DNA of 64,000 nucleotides from Alphaproteobacteria bacterium. GTDB taxonomy: Bacteria > Pseudomonadota > Alphaproteobacteria > Micropepsales > Micropepsaceae. The notes under the pieces are model-generated. The model was not told the DNA's origin. It worked only from the letters and a program-made list of their open reading frames with translations, and searched no databases. Each line of letters starts with the position of its first letter. The stretch's first letter is position 1. Position numbers and translations under genes: made by a program. Positions 54,475 to 63,322 of this stretch are shown here, in pieces. Where the stretch lies: contig JAGOBA010000008.1 of the NCBI GenBank assembly GCA_017983635.1, positions 62,001 to 126,000 of the forward strand, read 5' to 3'.

Positions 54475-57400
54475 CTATTCCGCCGCCGCGAGTTCGTGCG
54501 GCTCTTCCATCCAGTCCACGTTCGACATCTTTCTGAGCACCACGAACTCGTCTCGGTTCGATCCGACCGTGCCGTAGTAGTTGAAGCCGTAGGAAAGCTG
54601 GGCGTAGCCGCCGATCATGTGCGTCGGCTTTGTGATCGCGCGCGTGACGGAGTTGTGAATGCCGCGCGTCTTCGTCGTCTCGGAGCCCGGCACGTTCACG
54701 ATCTTCTCCTGCGCGTGATACATGAGGCACATGCCGGATTTGACGCGTTGGCTCACCACCGCGCGCGCCGACAGCGCACCGTTCGCGTTGAAGAGCTCGA
54801 TCCAGTCGTTGTCCTCGATACCCGCGACCTTCGCATCCACCTCGCTGATCCACACGATCGGTCCGCCGCGCGAAAGCGTGAGCTGCAGAAGGTTGTCGGT
54901 GTAGGTCGAGTGAATGCCCCATTTCTGGTGCGGGGTAATGAAGTTCAGCACGATTTCCTTGTTGCCGTTCTCCTTCTGGCCGAGCAGAGGTTTGACCGTC
55001 TTCAGATCGACCGGCGGCTTGTAAGTGACGAAACCCTCGCCGAAGGCACGCATCCACGGATGGTCGACATAGAGCTGCTGGCGGCCGGTCAGCGTGCGCC
55101 ACGGGATAAGTTCGTGTACGTTGGTGTAGCCGGCGTTGTAGGACACTTCCTCGGACTCGATGCCGGACCAAGTCGGCGACGAGATGATCTTGCGCGGTTG
55201 GGCCACCACATCGCGAAAGCGGATCTTGTCGTCCTGCCGTGCGCGGGCAAGATGCGTGTGCTCGCGGCCCGTTGCCTTCGACAACGCGTCCCACGACTTC
55301 ACCGCAACCTCGCCGTTCGTCTCCGGCGCCAGCGTCAGGATGACCTCCGATGCATCGATGTCGCTGTAGATCCGCGGCATACCCTTGGTGACGCCTTCGT
55401 CGGTGACGACGCCGTTCAGCTTCCTCAGGAACTCGACTTCATGCGTGGTATTCCAGGCAATGCCTTTGCCGCCGTTGCCGATCTTCTCCATCAACGGGCC
55501 GAGAGCGGTGAAGCGTTTATAGACATTGGGATAGTCGCGTTCGACGACGACGACGGCCGGCATCGTCTTGCCGGGGATCGGCTCGCATTCGCCCTTCCTC
55601 CATTCCTTGGGTTCGAAGGGCTGACCGAGTTCGGCCGGTGTGTCGTGCTGAAGCGGCACGAGCACGGTGTCCTTCTCGACACCCAGATGTCCCGGTGCGA
55701 GTTCGGAGAACTTCCTGGCGAAGCCTTTGAAAATGTCCCAGTCGCTCCGGCACTCCCACAACGGGTCCACCGCCTTTGTCAGCGGATGGATAAACGGGTG
55801 CATGTCGGACGTGTTGAGGTCGTTCTTCTCGTACCAAGTTGCGGTCGGCAGGACGATGTCCGAGTACATGCACGTCGACGACATGCGGAAGTCGATCGTC
55901 ACCAGCAGGTCGAGCTTTCCTTCCGGCGCTTCGTCATGCCACGCCACTTCGCGCGGGCGTTGCTCGCCCATATCGCCCAAGTCCTTGCCCTGAACGCCGT
56001 GCGTCGTGCCGATCAGGTGCTTGAGGAAATATTCATGTCCTTTGCCGCTTGAACCCAGCAGGTTCGAACGCCAAACGAACAGGTTGCGCGGAAAATTCTT
56101 CGGATCGTCCGGGTCCTCGCAAGACATTTGCAGCGTTCCGGACTTCAAGCTTTCCGCAACGTATTGAGGCACGGGCTGTCCGGCCTTGTCCGCAGATGCG
56201 GCTATGGTCAACGGGTTCGTCTTCAACTGCGGCGCGGAGGGCAGCCAGCCCATTCGTTCCGAGCGGACGTTGAAATCGATCAAACTGCAGTCCCAATCGC
56301 CCGGCTCGGCGGTCGGCGAGAGGATTTCGGAGACCTTTAGTTTCTCGTAGCGCCACTGATCGGTGTGCGCGTAGAAAAAGCTCGTCGAGTTCATCTGTCG
56401 TGGCGGACGGGCCCAATCGAGCGCGAAGGCGAGAGCCGTCCACCCCGGTTGGGGACGCAGCTTTTCCTGCCCGACATAATGCGCCCAACCGCCGCCGGAT
56501 TGGCCGACGCAACCGCACATCGTCAGCATCGCAATGATGCCGCGATAGATCATGTCCATGTGGTACCAATGGTTGATCCCGGCGCCCAGGATCACCATCG
56601 ACTTGCCTTTGGTCTTCGACGCGTTGTCGGCGAATTCGCGCGCGGTGAGAATGATATCCTTGTGCCGCACACCGGTGACGCGCTCCGCCCACAGCGGCGT
56701 GTACGGAACGTCGTCGTCGTACGACTTCGCGACGTTCGCGCCGCCGAAGCCGCGGTCAACGCCGTAGTTCGCAAGGAAGAGGTCGTAGACGGTCGCGACC
56801 ATCACCTCGCCGTCGGCGAGCTTCAACTTCTTCACCGGCACGTTCTTGACCAATACGTCGTCGTGATGCGTCTTCGTGAAGTGCTCGGTCGCATGACCGC
56901 CAAAGTAGGGGAACGCAACGCCGGCAATTTCGTCATGTTGATCCTTGAGCGTCAGACGAAGTTTCGTTGCCGCGCCGTTTGCGGCCTTTTCTTCCAGGTT
57001 CCACTTGCCTTGCTCGCCCCAACGAAACCCGATCGACCCGAGCGGCGCCACGATCGCGCCCGACGTCTCATCGTAGGCAACGGTCTTCCATTCCGGATTG
57101 TTCGTCTCGCCGAGCTTGTCGGCAAAGTCGCTCGTGCGCACGAAGCGCTCTGGCACCCAATTGCCGTTCACCTTTTTCAGTCGAACGAGCAGCGGGAAGT
57201 CCGTGTATTTGCGCGCGTAGTCGAGGAAGTACGGATCCTGCTTCTTGACGTGGAATTCGCTCAAGATCACGTGGCCGAACGCCATGGTGAGCGCCGAGTC
57301 GGTGCCTTGCTTCACCGAGAGCCAGAGATCGGAGAATTTCGACGCTTCGCTGTAGTCGGGGGAGATGACGACGCTCTTGATGCCCTTGTAACGGCCCTCC

Positions 57401-58203
57401 GCGTAGAAGTGCGCGTCGGGCGAACGCGTCTGCGGCACGTTCGATCCCCAGAGAATCAGGAAGCCCGAGTTGTACCAGTCGGCGCTTTCGGGAACGTCGG
57501 TCTGTTCGCCCCAAGTTTGCGGCGATGAGGCCGGCAGGTCGCAATACCAGTCGTAGAACGACATGCATGTGCCGCCGATGAGAGAAAGGTAGCGCGACCC
57601 GGCCGCGTAGGAGACCATCGACATTGCCGGGATCGGCGAGAAACCGATGATGCGATCGGGGCCGTAGGTCTTGGCCGTATAAATGTTGGAGGCCGCAACG
57701 ATTTCGTTGATTTCGTCCCACGACGCGCGCACGAAGCCGCCCTTGCCCCGCATTTGACGAAAGTCTGTCAGCTTCGATCTGTCCTCGACGATCGATGTCC
57801 AGGCTTCGACCGGCGTCTTCGTCGTGCGCGCTTGGCGCCACTGCTTCAACAGGCGTTTGCGGATCAACGGATACTTGATGCGGTTACCGCTGTAGAGATA
57901 CCAGCTGGCGCTCGCACCCCTTTGACAGCCGCGCGGCTCATGATCGGGCAGATCGGGGCGCGTACGGGGGTAGTCTGTCTGCTGTGTCTCCCACGTGACG
58001 ATGCCGCCTTTGACGTAGATCTTCCATGAGCACGAGCCCGTGCAGTTCGCGCCATGCGTGGAGCGCACCACTTTGTCGTGGCTCCAGCGGTTGCGGTAGG
58101 CGTCTTCCCACGTGCGGTCCTCGCTGGTGACGAGCCCGTGGCCGTCCGCGAATGTGCCCACGTCCTTCTTGAAGAACATCAGGCGGTCGAGAAAGTGGCT
58201 CAT
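54475..58203 (-). CDS. narG: Respiratory nitrate reductase alpha subunit
   Basis: 1242 residues, catalytic subunit that reduces nitrate to nitrite at a molybdo-bis-MGD centre. FS0 cluster ligands H50, C54, C58 in HGANCTGSCSWK and a further Cys near 93. The Mo-ligand aspartate lies in FYDWYCDLPASSP. Length matches NarG (about 1240) and no twin-arginine signal is present, so it faces the cytoplasm. 10 bp after the narK fusion; probably one transcript narK-G-H-J-I. Confidence 0.98.
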   Translation of the reverse strand: MSHFLDRLMFFKKDVGTFADGHGLVTSEDRTWEDAYRNRWSHDKVVRSTHGANCTGSCSWKIYVKGGIVTWETQQTDYPRTRPDLPDHEPRGCQRGASASWYLYSGNRIKYPLIRKRLLKQWRQARTTKTPVEAWTSIVEDRSKLTDFRQMRGKGGFVRASWDEINEIVAASNIYTAKTYGPDRIIGFSPIPAMSMVSYAAGSRYLSLIGGTCMSFYDWYCDLPASSPQTWGEQTDVPESADWYNSGFLILWGSNVPQTRSPDAHFYAEGRYKGIKSVVISPDYSEASKFSDLWLSVKQGTDSALTMAFGHVILSEFHVKKQDPYFLDYARKYTDFPLLVRLKKVNGNWVPERFVRTSDFADKLGETNNPEWKTVAYDETSGAIVAPLGSIGFRWGEQGKWNLEEKAANGAATKLRLTLKDQHDEIAGVAFPYFGGHATEHFTKTHHDDVLVKNVPVKKLKLADGEVMVATVYDLFLANYGVDRGFGGANVAKSYDDDVPYTPLWAERVTGVRHKDIILTAREFADNASKTKGKSMVILGAGINHWYHMDMIYRGIIAMLTMCGCVGQSGGGWAHYVGQEKLRPQPGWTALAFALDWARPPRQMNSTSFFYAHTDQWRYEKLKVSEILSPTAEPGDWDCSLIDFNVRSERMGWLPSAPQLKTNPLTIAASADKAGQPVPQYVAESLKSGTLQMSCEDPDDPKNFPRNLFVWRSNLLGSSGKGHEYFLKHLIGTTHGVQGKDLGDMGEQRPREVAWHDEAPEGKLDLLVTIDFRMSSTCMYSDIVLPTATWYEKNDLNTSDMHPFIHPLTKAVDPLWECRSDWDIFKGFARKFSELAPGHLGVEKDTVLVPLQHDTPAELGQPFEPKEWRKGECEPIPGKTMPAVVVVERDYPNVYKRFTALGPLMEKIGNGGKGIAWNTTHEVEFLRKLNGVVTDEGVTKGMPRIYSDIDASEVILTLAPETNGEVAVKSWDALSKATGREHTHLARARQDDKIRFRDVVAQPRKIISSPTWSGIESEEVSYNAGYTNVHELIPWRTLTGRQQLYVDHPWMRAFGEGFVTYKPPVDLKTVKPLLGQKENGNKEIVLNFITPHQKWGIHSTYTDNLLQLTLSRGGPIVWISEVDAKVAGIEDNDWIELFNANGALSARAVVSQRVKSGMCLMYHAQEKIVNVPGSETTKTRGIHNSVTRAITKPTHMIGGYAQLSYGFNYYGTVGSNRDEFVVLRKMSNVDWMEEPHELAAAE

Positions 58204-58213
58204 TGATGTCGCC

Positions 58214-60967
58214 TCAAGCGGTTGCGGGTTTCATGCTGGGCTCGCTGGCGGATCCACCGCCGCGTTCGACGTCGAACAGCAGGCCGCCTTTGCGGGTGTA
58301 GACTTGCCAGGTGATGACGAGGCAAGAGACGTAGAAGACAAGGAACGCCCAGAGCGCCGCCTCCGGCCCGCCGGTCGTCGCGATCGACGAGCCGTAGGCC
58401 TTCGGAATGAAGAACGCGCCGTAGGCAGCGATCGCGGAGGTGAAGCCGATGATGGCGGCGGACTCCTTGTCGCCCTGGCGCAGGCGCGCGTCGGAATCGG
58501 CGTTCGGCATCAGCCGCACCATTTCCTGGCGCATGATCGCGGGGATCATCTGGAAGGTCGACGCGTTGCCCACCCCGGTCACGAAGAACAGGAACAGGAA
58601 GCTGCCGAAGAAACCCCAAAACGCGCCGGGCTGATCCTTGATGCCAACGAAGAAGAGAACGGCGGCCACGCCCGCGATAAGGCCTGCGAACACCCAAAGC
58701 GTCACGCGGCCACCGCCGAACTTGTCGGACACCCATCCGGTCATCGAACGCGAGAGCGCGCCGACAAGCGGACCCAAGAACGCGTACTTCAACGCGTTCA
58801 CGTCCGGGAATAACAGCTTCGACAGCAGCGGGAAGCCCGCGGAATAGCCGATGAATGAGCCGAACGTGCCGGTGTAGAGCCAGCACATGATCCAATTGTG
58901 CTTGCGCTGGAAGATCACCGATTGCTCGGCGAACGAGGCTCTGGCCGAGGCGATATCGTTCATGCCGAACCAGGCTGCGAACGCCGAGGCCACGATGAAG
59001 GGCACCCAAACGAAGCCCGCGTTCTGCAGCCAGAGTTGCGTCTCGGCGCCGTCGACCGTCGCGGCTTGCGGATCGCCGCCGAGCCAGCCGAACACGCCCG
59101 TCGTGATGATGATCGGTACGACGAACTGCATGACGCTGACGCCGAGATTGCCGAGACCGGCGTTGAGCGCCAGGGCATTGCCTTTTTCCGCCTTCGGGAA
59201 GAAGAACGAGATGTTCGACATCGAGGAGGCGAAGTTACCGCCACCGAAGCCGCAGAGCAGCGCAAGCCCCAAGAACACGGCATAGGGCGTGTTCGGATCC
59301 TGCACGGCATAGCCGATACCGAGGGCCGGTATGATCAGCGACCAGGTCGCGATCGTGGTCCAGAGTCTGCCGCCAAAGACCGGTACCATGAACGAGTAGA
59401 AGATGCGCAGCGTGGCACCGGAGAGCCCCGGCAGCGCTGCGAGCCAGAACAGTTGATCGGTCGAGTAATCGAAACCAACCGCCGGCAGCTTCGCCACGAC
59501 AATCGACCACACCATCCACACCGCAAACGAAAGCAGCAGTGCGGGGATCGATATCCATAGATTGCGGTTCGCGATCGGCTTACCGGTGTACTGCCAGAAG
59601 GTTCTATCTTCCGGCCGCCAGTCGGTCAGGGTGTGGGAGGCGAGCGCTTTTTCGTGTTGCGGCTTGTGGATGGGCTGCATCTCAGGCAACTGCGGCAGCT
59701 TGGACAGAACCTCGCCGGCCGCTTCGTGTTCCATCTGCCGAATCGCAAGATGCATCCACAAAAGCGCGACCGCCGTGATGGCGAAAAGAAGCATGAAGCA
59801 GCTCTGCCAAATGCCGGTCAGGTCGTTCATCACGCCGAACAGAATCGGCAGGATGAACCCCCCTAACCCGCCGATCATGCCGACGAGACCGCCGACGGAG
59901 CCGACATTGTTCGGATAGTAGACGGGAATGTGCTTGTAGACCGCGGCTTTGCCCAGGCTCATGAAGAAGCCGAGGACGAACACGATCACGGTGAAGGCCG
60001 TCAGGCCCGTTGCCATTCGGAAGGTGATCTGCCCGCTGATGCCATCGACCGTGTACGTTGTGGGCGGATACGAAAGGACAAACAGAGCGACGACCGAGAC
60101 GATGAACGTCCAGTACATCACGGTGCGTGCGCCATAGCGATCGGAGAGTACGCCTCCGTAGATCCGGAACAACGATCCGGGGATCGAGTATGCGGCGGCG
60201 AGCAGGCCTGCGGTCTGGATGTCGAGGCTGTAGACGCCGACAAGGTAGCGGGGTAGCCACAGCGCCAGCGCGACGAACGCGCCGAAGACGAAGAAGTAGT
60301 AGAGCGAAAACCGCCATACCTGGATGTTCTTCAACGGCTCAAGCTGCGACCAGAAGCTGACCGGCGGGCGATTTTCTTTGCGCCGCGCGGCAAGGTCGGG
60401 ATCATCGCCGGCGAGCAGGAAGAAGAGCACGCCCATGCCGCCGATCGCTGCGGCCCAGATCAGCGCAACCGTGTGCCAGCCGTAGGTCACCATGATCGTC
60501 GGCGCGGCGAGCTTGGTGACCGCCGAGCCGATATTGCCGGCGCCAAAAACGCCGAGCGCTGTGCCTTGGCGTTCCTTCGGGAAGAAGCGCGAGACGTAGG
60601 CGACGCCGACCGAGAAAGCACCGCCCGCGATGCCGACGCCAAGAGCTGCGAGCAGATAGGTCGGGTAGTCGTAGGCAAAGGTCAGAAGCGCGGTCGCGAC
60701 AGCGGCACTGATCATGACGAGGCTCAAGACGAGACGCCCACCGTATTGATCGGTCCAAATGCCGAGGGCGAGCCGGATCAACGAGCCGGTAAGGATCGGC
60801 GTGCCGACGAGCAGGCCGAACTGCGTTTCGTTCAGCCCGAGATCTTGCTTAATCTGAACGCCGATAATCGAGAAGATCGTCCAAACCGCAAAGCAGATCG
60901 TGAAGGAAAGCGTAGAGAGCGAAAGTGCTTGGGTCTGAGCGGTGGACGAAACGGTGGTGGTGGTCAT
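58214..60967 (-). CDS. narK: Fused NarK1-NarK2 nitrate/nitrite transporter
   Basis: 917 residues made of two complete MFS modules joined by a linker at about 425-465. Module 1 (about 15-420) carries GGAFSVGVAYVSRFFPKERQ; module 2 (about 470-890) carries the nitrate signature GGNFASSMSNISFFFPKAEK. Such fusions, known from Paracoccus and others, combine a proton-linked nitrate importer with a nitrate/nitrite exchanger. First gene of the operon; an FNR-type box is centred 66 bp before its start. Confidence 0.95.
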   Translation of the reverse strand: MTTTTVSSTAQTQALSLSTLSFTICFAVWTIFSIIGVQIKQDLGLNETQFGLLVGTPILTGSLIRLALGIWTDQYGGRLVLSLVMISAAVATALLTFAYDYPTYLLAALGVGIAGGAFSVGVAYVSRFFPKERQGTALGVFGAGNIGSAVTKLAAPTIMVTYGWHTVALIWAAAIGGMGVLFFLLAGDDPDLAARRKENRPPVSFWSQLEPLKNIQVWRFSLYYFFVFGAFVALALWLPRYLVGVYSLDIQTAGLLAAAYSIPGSLFRIYGGVLSDRYGARTVMYWTFIVSVVALFVLSYPPTTYTVDGISGQITFRMATGLTAFTVIVFVLGFFMSLGKAAVYKHIPVYYPNNVGSVGGLVGMIGGLGGFILPILFGVMNDLTGIWQSCFMLLFAITAVALLWMHLAIRQMEHEAAGEVLSKLPQLPEMQPIHKPQHEKALASHTLTDWRPEDRTFWQYTGKPIANRNLWISIPALLLSFAVWMVWSIVVAKLPAVGFDYSTDQLFWLAALPGLSGATLRIFYSFMVPVFGGRLWTTIATWSLIIPALGIGYAVQDPNTPYAVFLGLALLCGFGGGNFASSMSNISFFFPKAEKGNALALNAGLGNLGVSVMQFVVPIIITTGVFGWLGGDPQAATVDGAETQLWLQNAGFVWVPFIVASAFAAWFGMNDIASARASFAEQSVIFQRKHNWIMCWLYTGTFGSFIGYSAGFPLLSKLLFPDVNALKYAFLGPLVGALSRSMTGWVSDKFGGGRVTLWVFAGLIAGVAAVLFFVGIKDQPGAFWGFFGSFLFLFFVTGVGNASTFQMIPAIMRQEMVRLMPNADSDARLRQGDKESAAIIGFTSAIAAYGAFFIPKAYGSSIATTGGPEAALWAFLVFYVSCLVITWQVYTRKGGLLFDVERGGGSASEPSMKPATA

Positions 60968-61026
60968 AGCGCGCCCCGCATTTCTGGTTTCCGGCGCGAG
61001 AGTGTCCCTACCGACCGCCCCTGGCT

Positions 61027-61040
61027 TTGATCGAGATCAA
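61027..61040. promoter_or_regulatory. FNR/NarR-type box for narK
   Basis: TTGATCGAGATCAA, perfect 5-bp arms. Centre 66 bp before the narK ATG, a place suited to class II activation of the nar operon with a short leader of about 25 bases. Confidence 0.75.
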
Positions 61041-61100
61041 GGTGGGGCGCGACCGAAAGCAGCTACGGTGCAGAAATCGTCATCGTACCTTGGTCGTAAC

Positions 61101-61114
61101 TTGACCGAGATCAA
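61101..61114. promoter_or_regulatory. FNR/NarR-type box at the regulator gene
   Basis: TTGACCGAGATCAA, one mismatch. It ends 12 bases before the ATG of the Crp/Fnr gene, so bound protein would probably repress that gene, giving negative feedback, and could also act on narK from 140 bp away. Confidence 0.65.
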
Positions 61115-61126
61115 GTCGGAGGCTCC

Positions 61127-61825
61127 ATGAGCCACCCGCGACTGTCCTATCTGAAGAAGATCGACCTCTTCGCGCCGTTGCCGGAGGCAAGTCTCGCGCG
61201 GCTTGCAGAGGTTGCAGGACTGCAGCGTTTCTCAAACCACGGCTATCTTTTTCGTGAAGGCGAAGAGCCAGATTTCATCTACTCATTTGTCGAGGGTGGG
61301 ATCGTTCTTGTCGGTGGCGCTGACGGCCAAGAAGCCGTCATTGACTTCTTCGGTCCCGGGGAAAGCGTGTTGCTACCGGCCGCTCTGCTCGGCTTGCCCT
61401 ATCTGGTAAGCGCGCGCGCCACGTCGGACGGCCAGGCACTGTTGATCCCAGCGGGAAAGCTGCGACAGCTGATCGATGAAGACGTCGCGCTCGCAGCGCA
61501 ATGCGCACGCGTTCTGTCGCGGCATTGGCGCGGCTTGATCAGTCAGATCAAGGAAATCAAGACGCAGGGGGCCGCCGAACGGCTCGCCCATTTTCTGATC
61601 GCGCAAACCGCAAAGACGAAAGGACCGGCAACGCTCGTCCTCCCCGGGATGAAAAAGGAAGTCGCCACCCGTCTGGGCATCAAACCCGAGACATTGTCGC
61701 GCACGCTCAAGAAGTTGCGCGATTACGGCGTCGAAACGGAAGGGGACACGATTCGTATCGCGTCCCTTGAACGGCTGGCCGCCTTGATGAGTCCCGCCGT
61801 TGGACACGATCAAGCCGAGGCTTGA
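61127..61825 (+). CDS. Crp/Fnr-family regulator (DNR/NarR-like)
   Basis: 232 residues. Cyclic-nucleotide-binding beta-barrel (about 10-120), long dimer helix, and a C-terminal helix-turn-helix KKEVATRLGIKPETLSRTLK whose E-x-x-S-R recognition helix is the FNR type that reads TTGAT. No cysteines appear near the N-terminus, so it lacks the 4Fe-4S cluster of FNR and is more like DNR/NnrR/NarR proteins that sense NO, nitrite or haem state. Divergent from narK; likely activates nar and autoregulates through the boxes at 61027 and 61101. Confidence 0.9.
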   Translation: MSHPRLSYLKKIDLFAPLPEASLARLAEVAGLQRFSNHGYLFREGEEPDFIYSFVEGGIVLVGGADGQEAVIDFFGPGESVLLPAALLGLPYLVSARATSDGQALLIPAGKLRQLIDEDVALAAQCARVLSRHWRGLISQIKEIKTQGAAERLAHFLIAQTAKTKGPATLVLPGMKKEVATRLGIKPETLSRTLKKLRDYGVETEGDTIRIASLERLAALMSPAVGHDQAEA

Positions 61826-61901
61826 CCGTCTCGAAATTCGCATCAAGCGGGAGTGAACGAAGGACTTGCACTTAACGATTGGTTGAACACAAGGCGACAA
61901 C

Positions 61902-63194
61902 ATGCAGAACAACCTTGCCGATCTAGGATCTCTCATGCGTATGACGAAGAAAGTCCTCCTTGCCTCGACGTTGCCGACCGCGATTCTCTTCGCTGGCGTC
62001 TCGAGCATCGGCGCTATCGCCGCCAGAGCGGAGGGAACGTTCGCGGACTATTTCGAGCAGGGCAAGCTGCTCGTTGATGTTCGGTATCGCTACGAACACG
62101 TCGATCAAGACCTTATTGCGAACGACGCGAACGCGCACACTTTGCGCGCGCGCGTCGGATTTCAAACCGGCAAGGTGTGGGACCTGCAGGGGCTGATCGA
62201 GGGTGAAGGCATCGTTCATTTCAACGACGACTTCAACGATACGGTTCCGAACAATCCTGCGTTTCCGATCGTCGCGGATCCTGAGGACTTTCAGATCAAC
62301 CGGCTGCAATTGGAGTACTCCGGCCTGCCGCAAACTGTAATCACGGTGGGGCGACAGCGCATCAATTTGGACAATCAGCGCTTCGTCGGCGGCGTGGCAT
62401 TCCGGCAAAACGAGCAAACGTTTGACGCCGCGCGCATCACGAACACCAGCATCGAAAACCTCACGCTGACCTATATCTACCTGAATCAAGTCAACCGTGT
62501 GTTCGGCGAAGAGAGCACACAAGGCGCCTTCGAAGGCGACACGCACCTGTTCAACGCTGCCTACGACATCAAAGATTGGGGGAAACTGACCGGCTACGCT
62601 TACCTCATAGAATTAGAGGACGCGCCGCAGGCGACCATTCCCTCGACGCAGACGTTCGGCGCGCGCTTCGCCGGCAAGCACGGTTGGGGCAAAGACCTCA
62701 CCTTGCTCTATGCGGCCGAATACGCGCTGCAAAGCGATTACGCAAACAACACGCGCAACTACGACGTTGACTACTGGCTCTTGGAGGCCGGCTTGGCGAC
62801 ACAGGGGTTCAAGCTGCTCGGTGGCGTCGAGTCCCTCGAAGGCAATGGCACGGACAGGTTTCAAACGCCGCTCGCAACATTGCACAAATTCCAGGGCTAT
62901 GCCGATGTGTTCCTGGTTACCCCGGGAAATGGCATCGTCGACCTTTACGGTACCCTTGGATACGAAACGAAGATCGACGGCGCCGATCCCCTGACCGGTC
63001 TTAGCGCCGCAGTCACCTATCACGACTTCGACGCCGAACGCGGCGGCGCCGACCTTGGCAGCGAGGTGGACGTCGAACTCGCCGCCAAGTTCGGCGATCA
63101 TTGGACCGCCGGCGTGAAATATGCCGACTACGAGGGCGTTCCGGGCTTCGCCGATCGCAACAAGCTTTGGTTGTCGGTGGAGTTCACGTACTAA
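61902..63194 (+). CDS. Outer membrane porin, alginate-export (AlgE/OprD-like) family
   Basis: 430 residues from the ATG at 61902 (AAGG upstream); an ATG at 61935 with AGGA upstream gives a more ordinary signal peptide (TKKVLLASTLPTAILFAGVS, cleavage near ARA-EG). The mature part alternates polar and hydrophobic residues in many beta-strands and includes ITVGRQRINLDNQRFVGGVA, a hallmark of 'alginate export' porins, and ends with aromatic FTY, the outer membrane signal. Placed after the regulator and near nar, it may pass nitrate or another anion; not shown. Confidence 0.85.
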   Translation: MQNNLADLGSLMRMTKKVLLASTLPTAILFAGVSSIGAIAARAEGTFADYFEQGKLLVDVRYRYEHVDQDLIANDANAHTLRARVGFQTGKVWDLQGLIEGEGIVHFNDDFNDTVPNNPAFPIVADPEDFQINRLQLEYSGLPQTVITVGRQRINLDNQRFVGGVAFRQNEQTFDAARITNTSIENLTLTYIYLNQVNRVFGEESTQGAFEGDTHLFNAAYDIKDWGKLTGYAYLIELEDAPQATIPSTQTFGARFAGKHGWGKDLTLLYAAEYALQSDYANNTRNYDVDYWLLEAGLATQGFKLLGGVESLEGNGTDRFQTPLATLHKFQGYADVFLVTPGNGIVDLYGTLGYETKIDGADPLTGLSAAVTYHDFDAERGGADLGSEVDVELAAKFGDHWTAGVKYADYEGVPGFADRNKLWLSVEFTY

Positions 63195-63262
63195 CGCAGA
63201 CTGGCCAGCGCTTGATCGTGCCCGAGGGGGCGACGTGACTTGAGCGAGATAAGAACTTGTTC

Positions 63263-63276
63263 TTGACTCGGATCAA
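63263..63276 (+). promoter_or_regulatory. FNR-type box upstream of the kinase gene
   Basis: TTGACTCGGATCAA. Centre 53 bp before the ATG at 63323, placing a class II start about 12 bases before the gene. A second, weak half-site TTGAGCGAGATAA begins at 63240. Confidence 0.55.
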
Positions 63277-63322
63277 GGTCGTGCGCCGCTTCTAGGCTTC
63301 GCATGGTGCGAGAGTGAGCCCT

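Noticed and set aside
54496-56052. 518-codon plus-strand frame opposite narG
   Set aside because: Shadow of narG; low-complexity Arg/His/Val content and no ribosome binding site.
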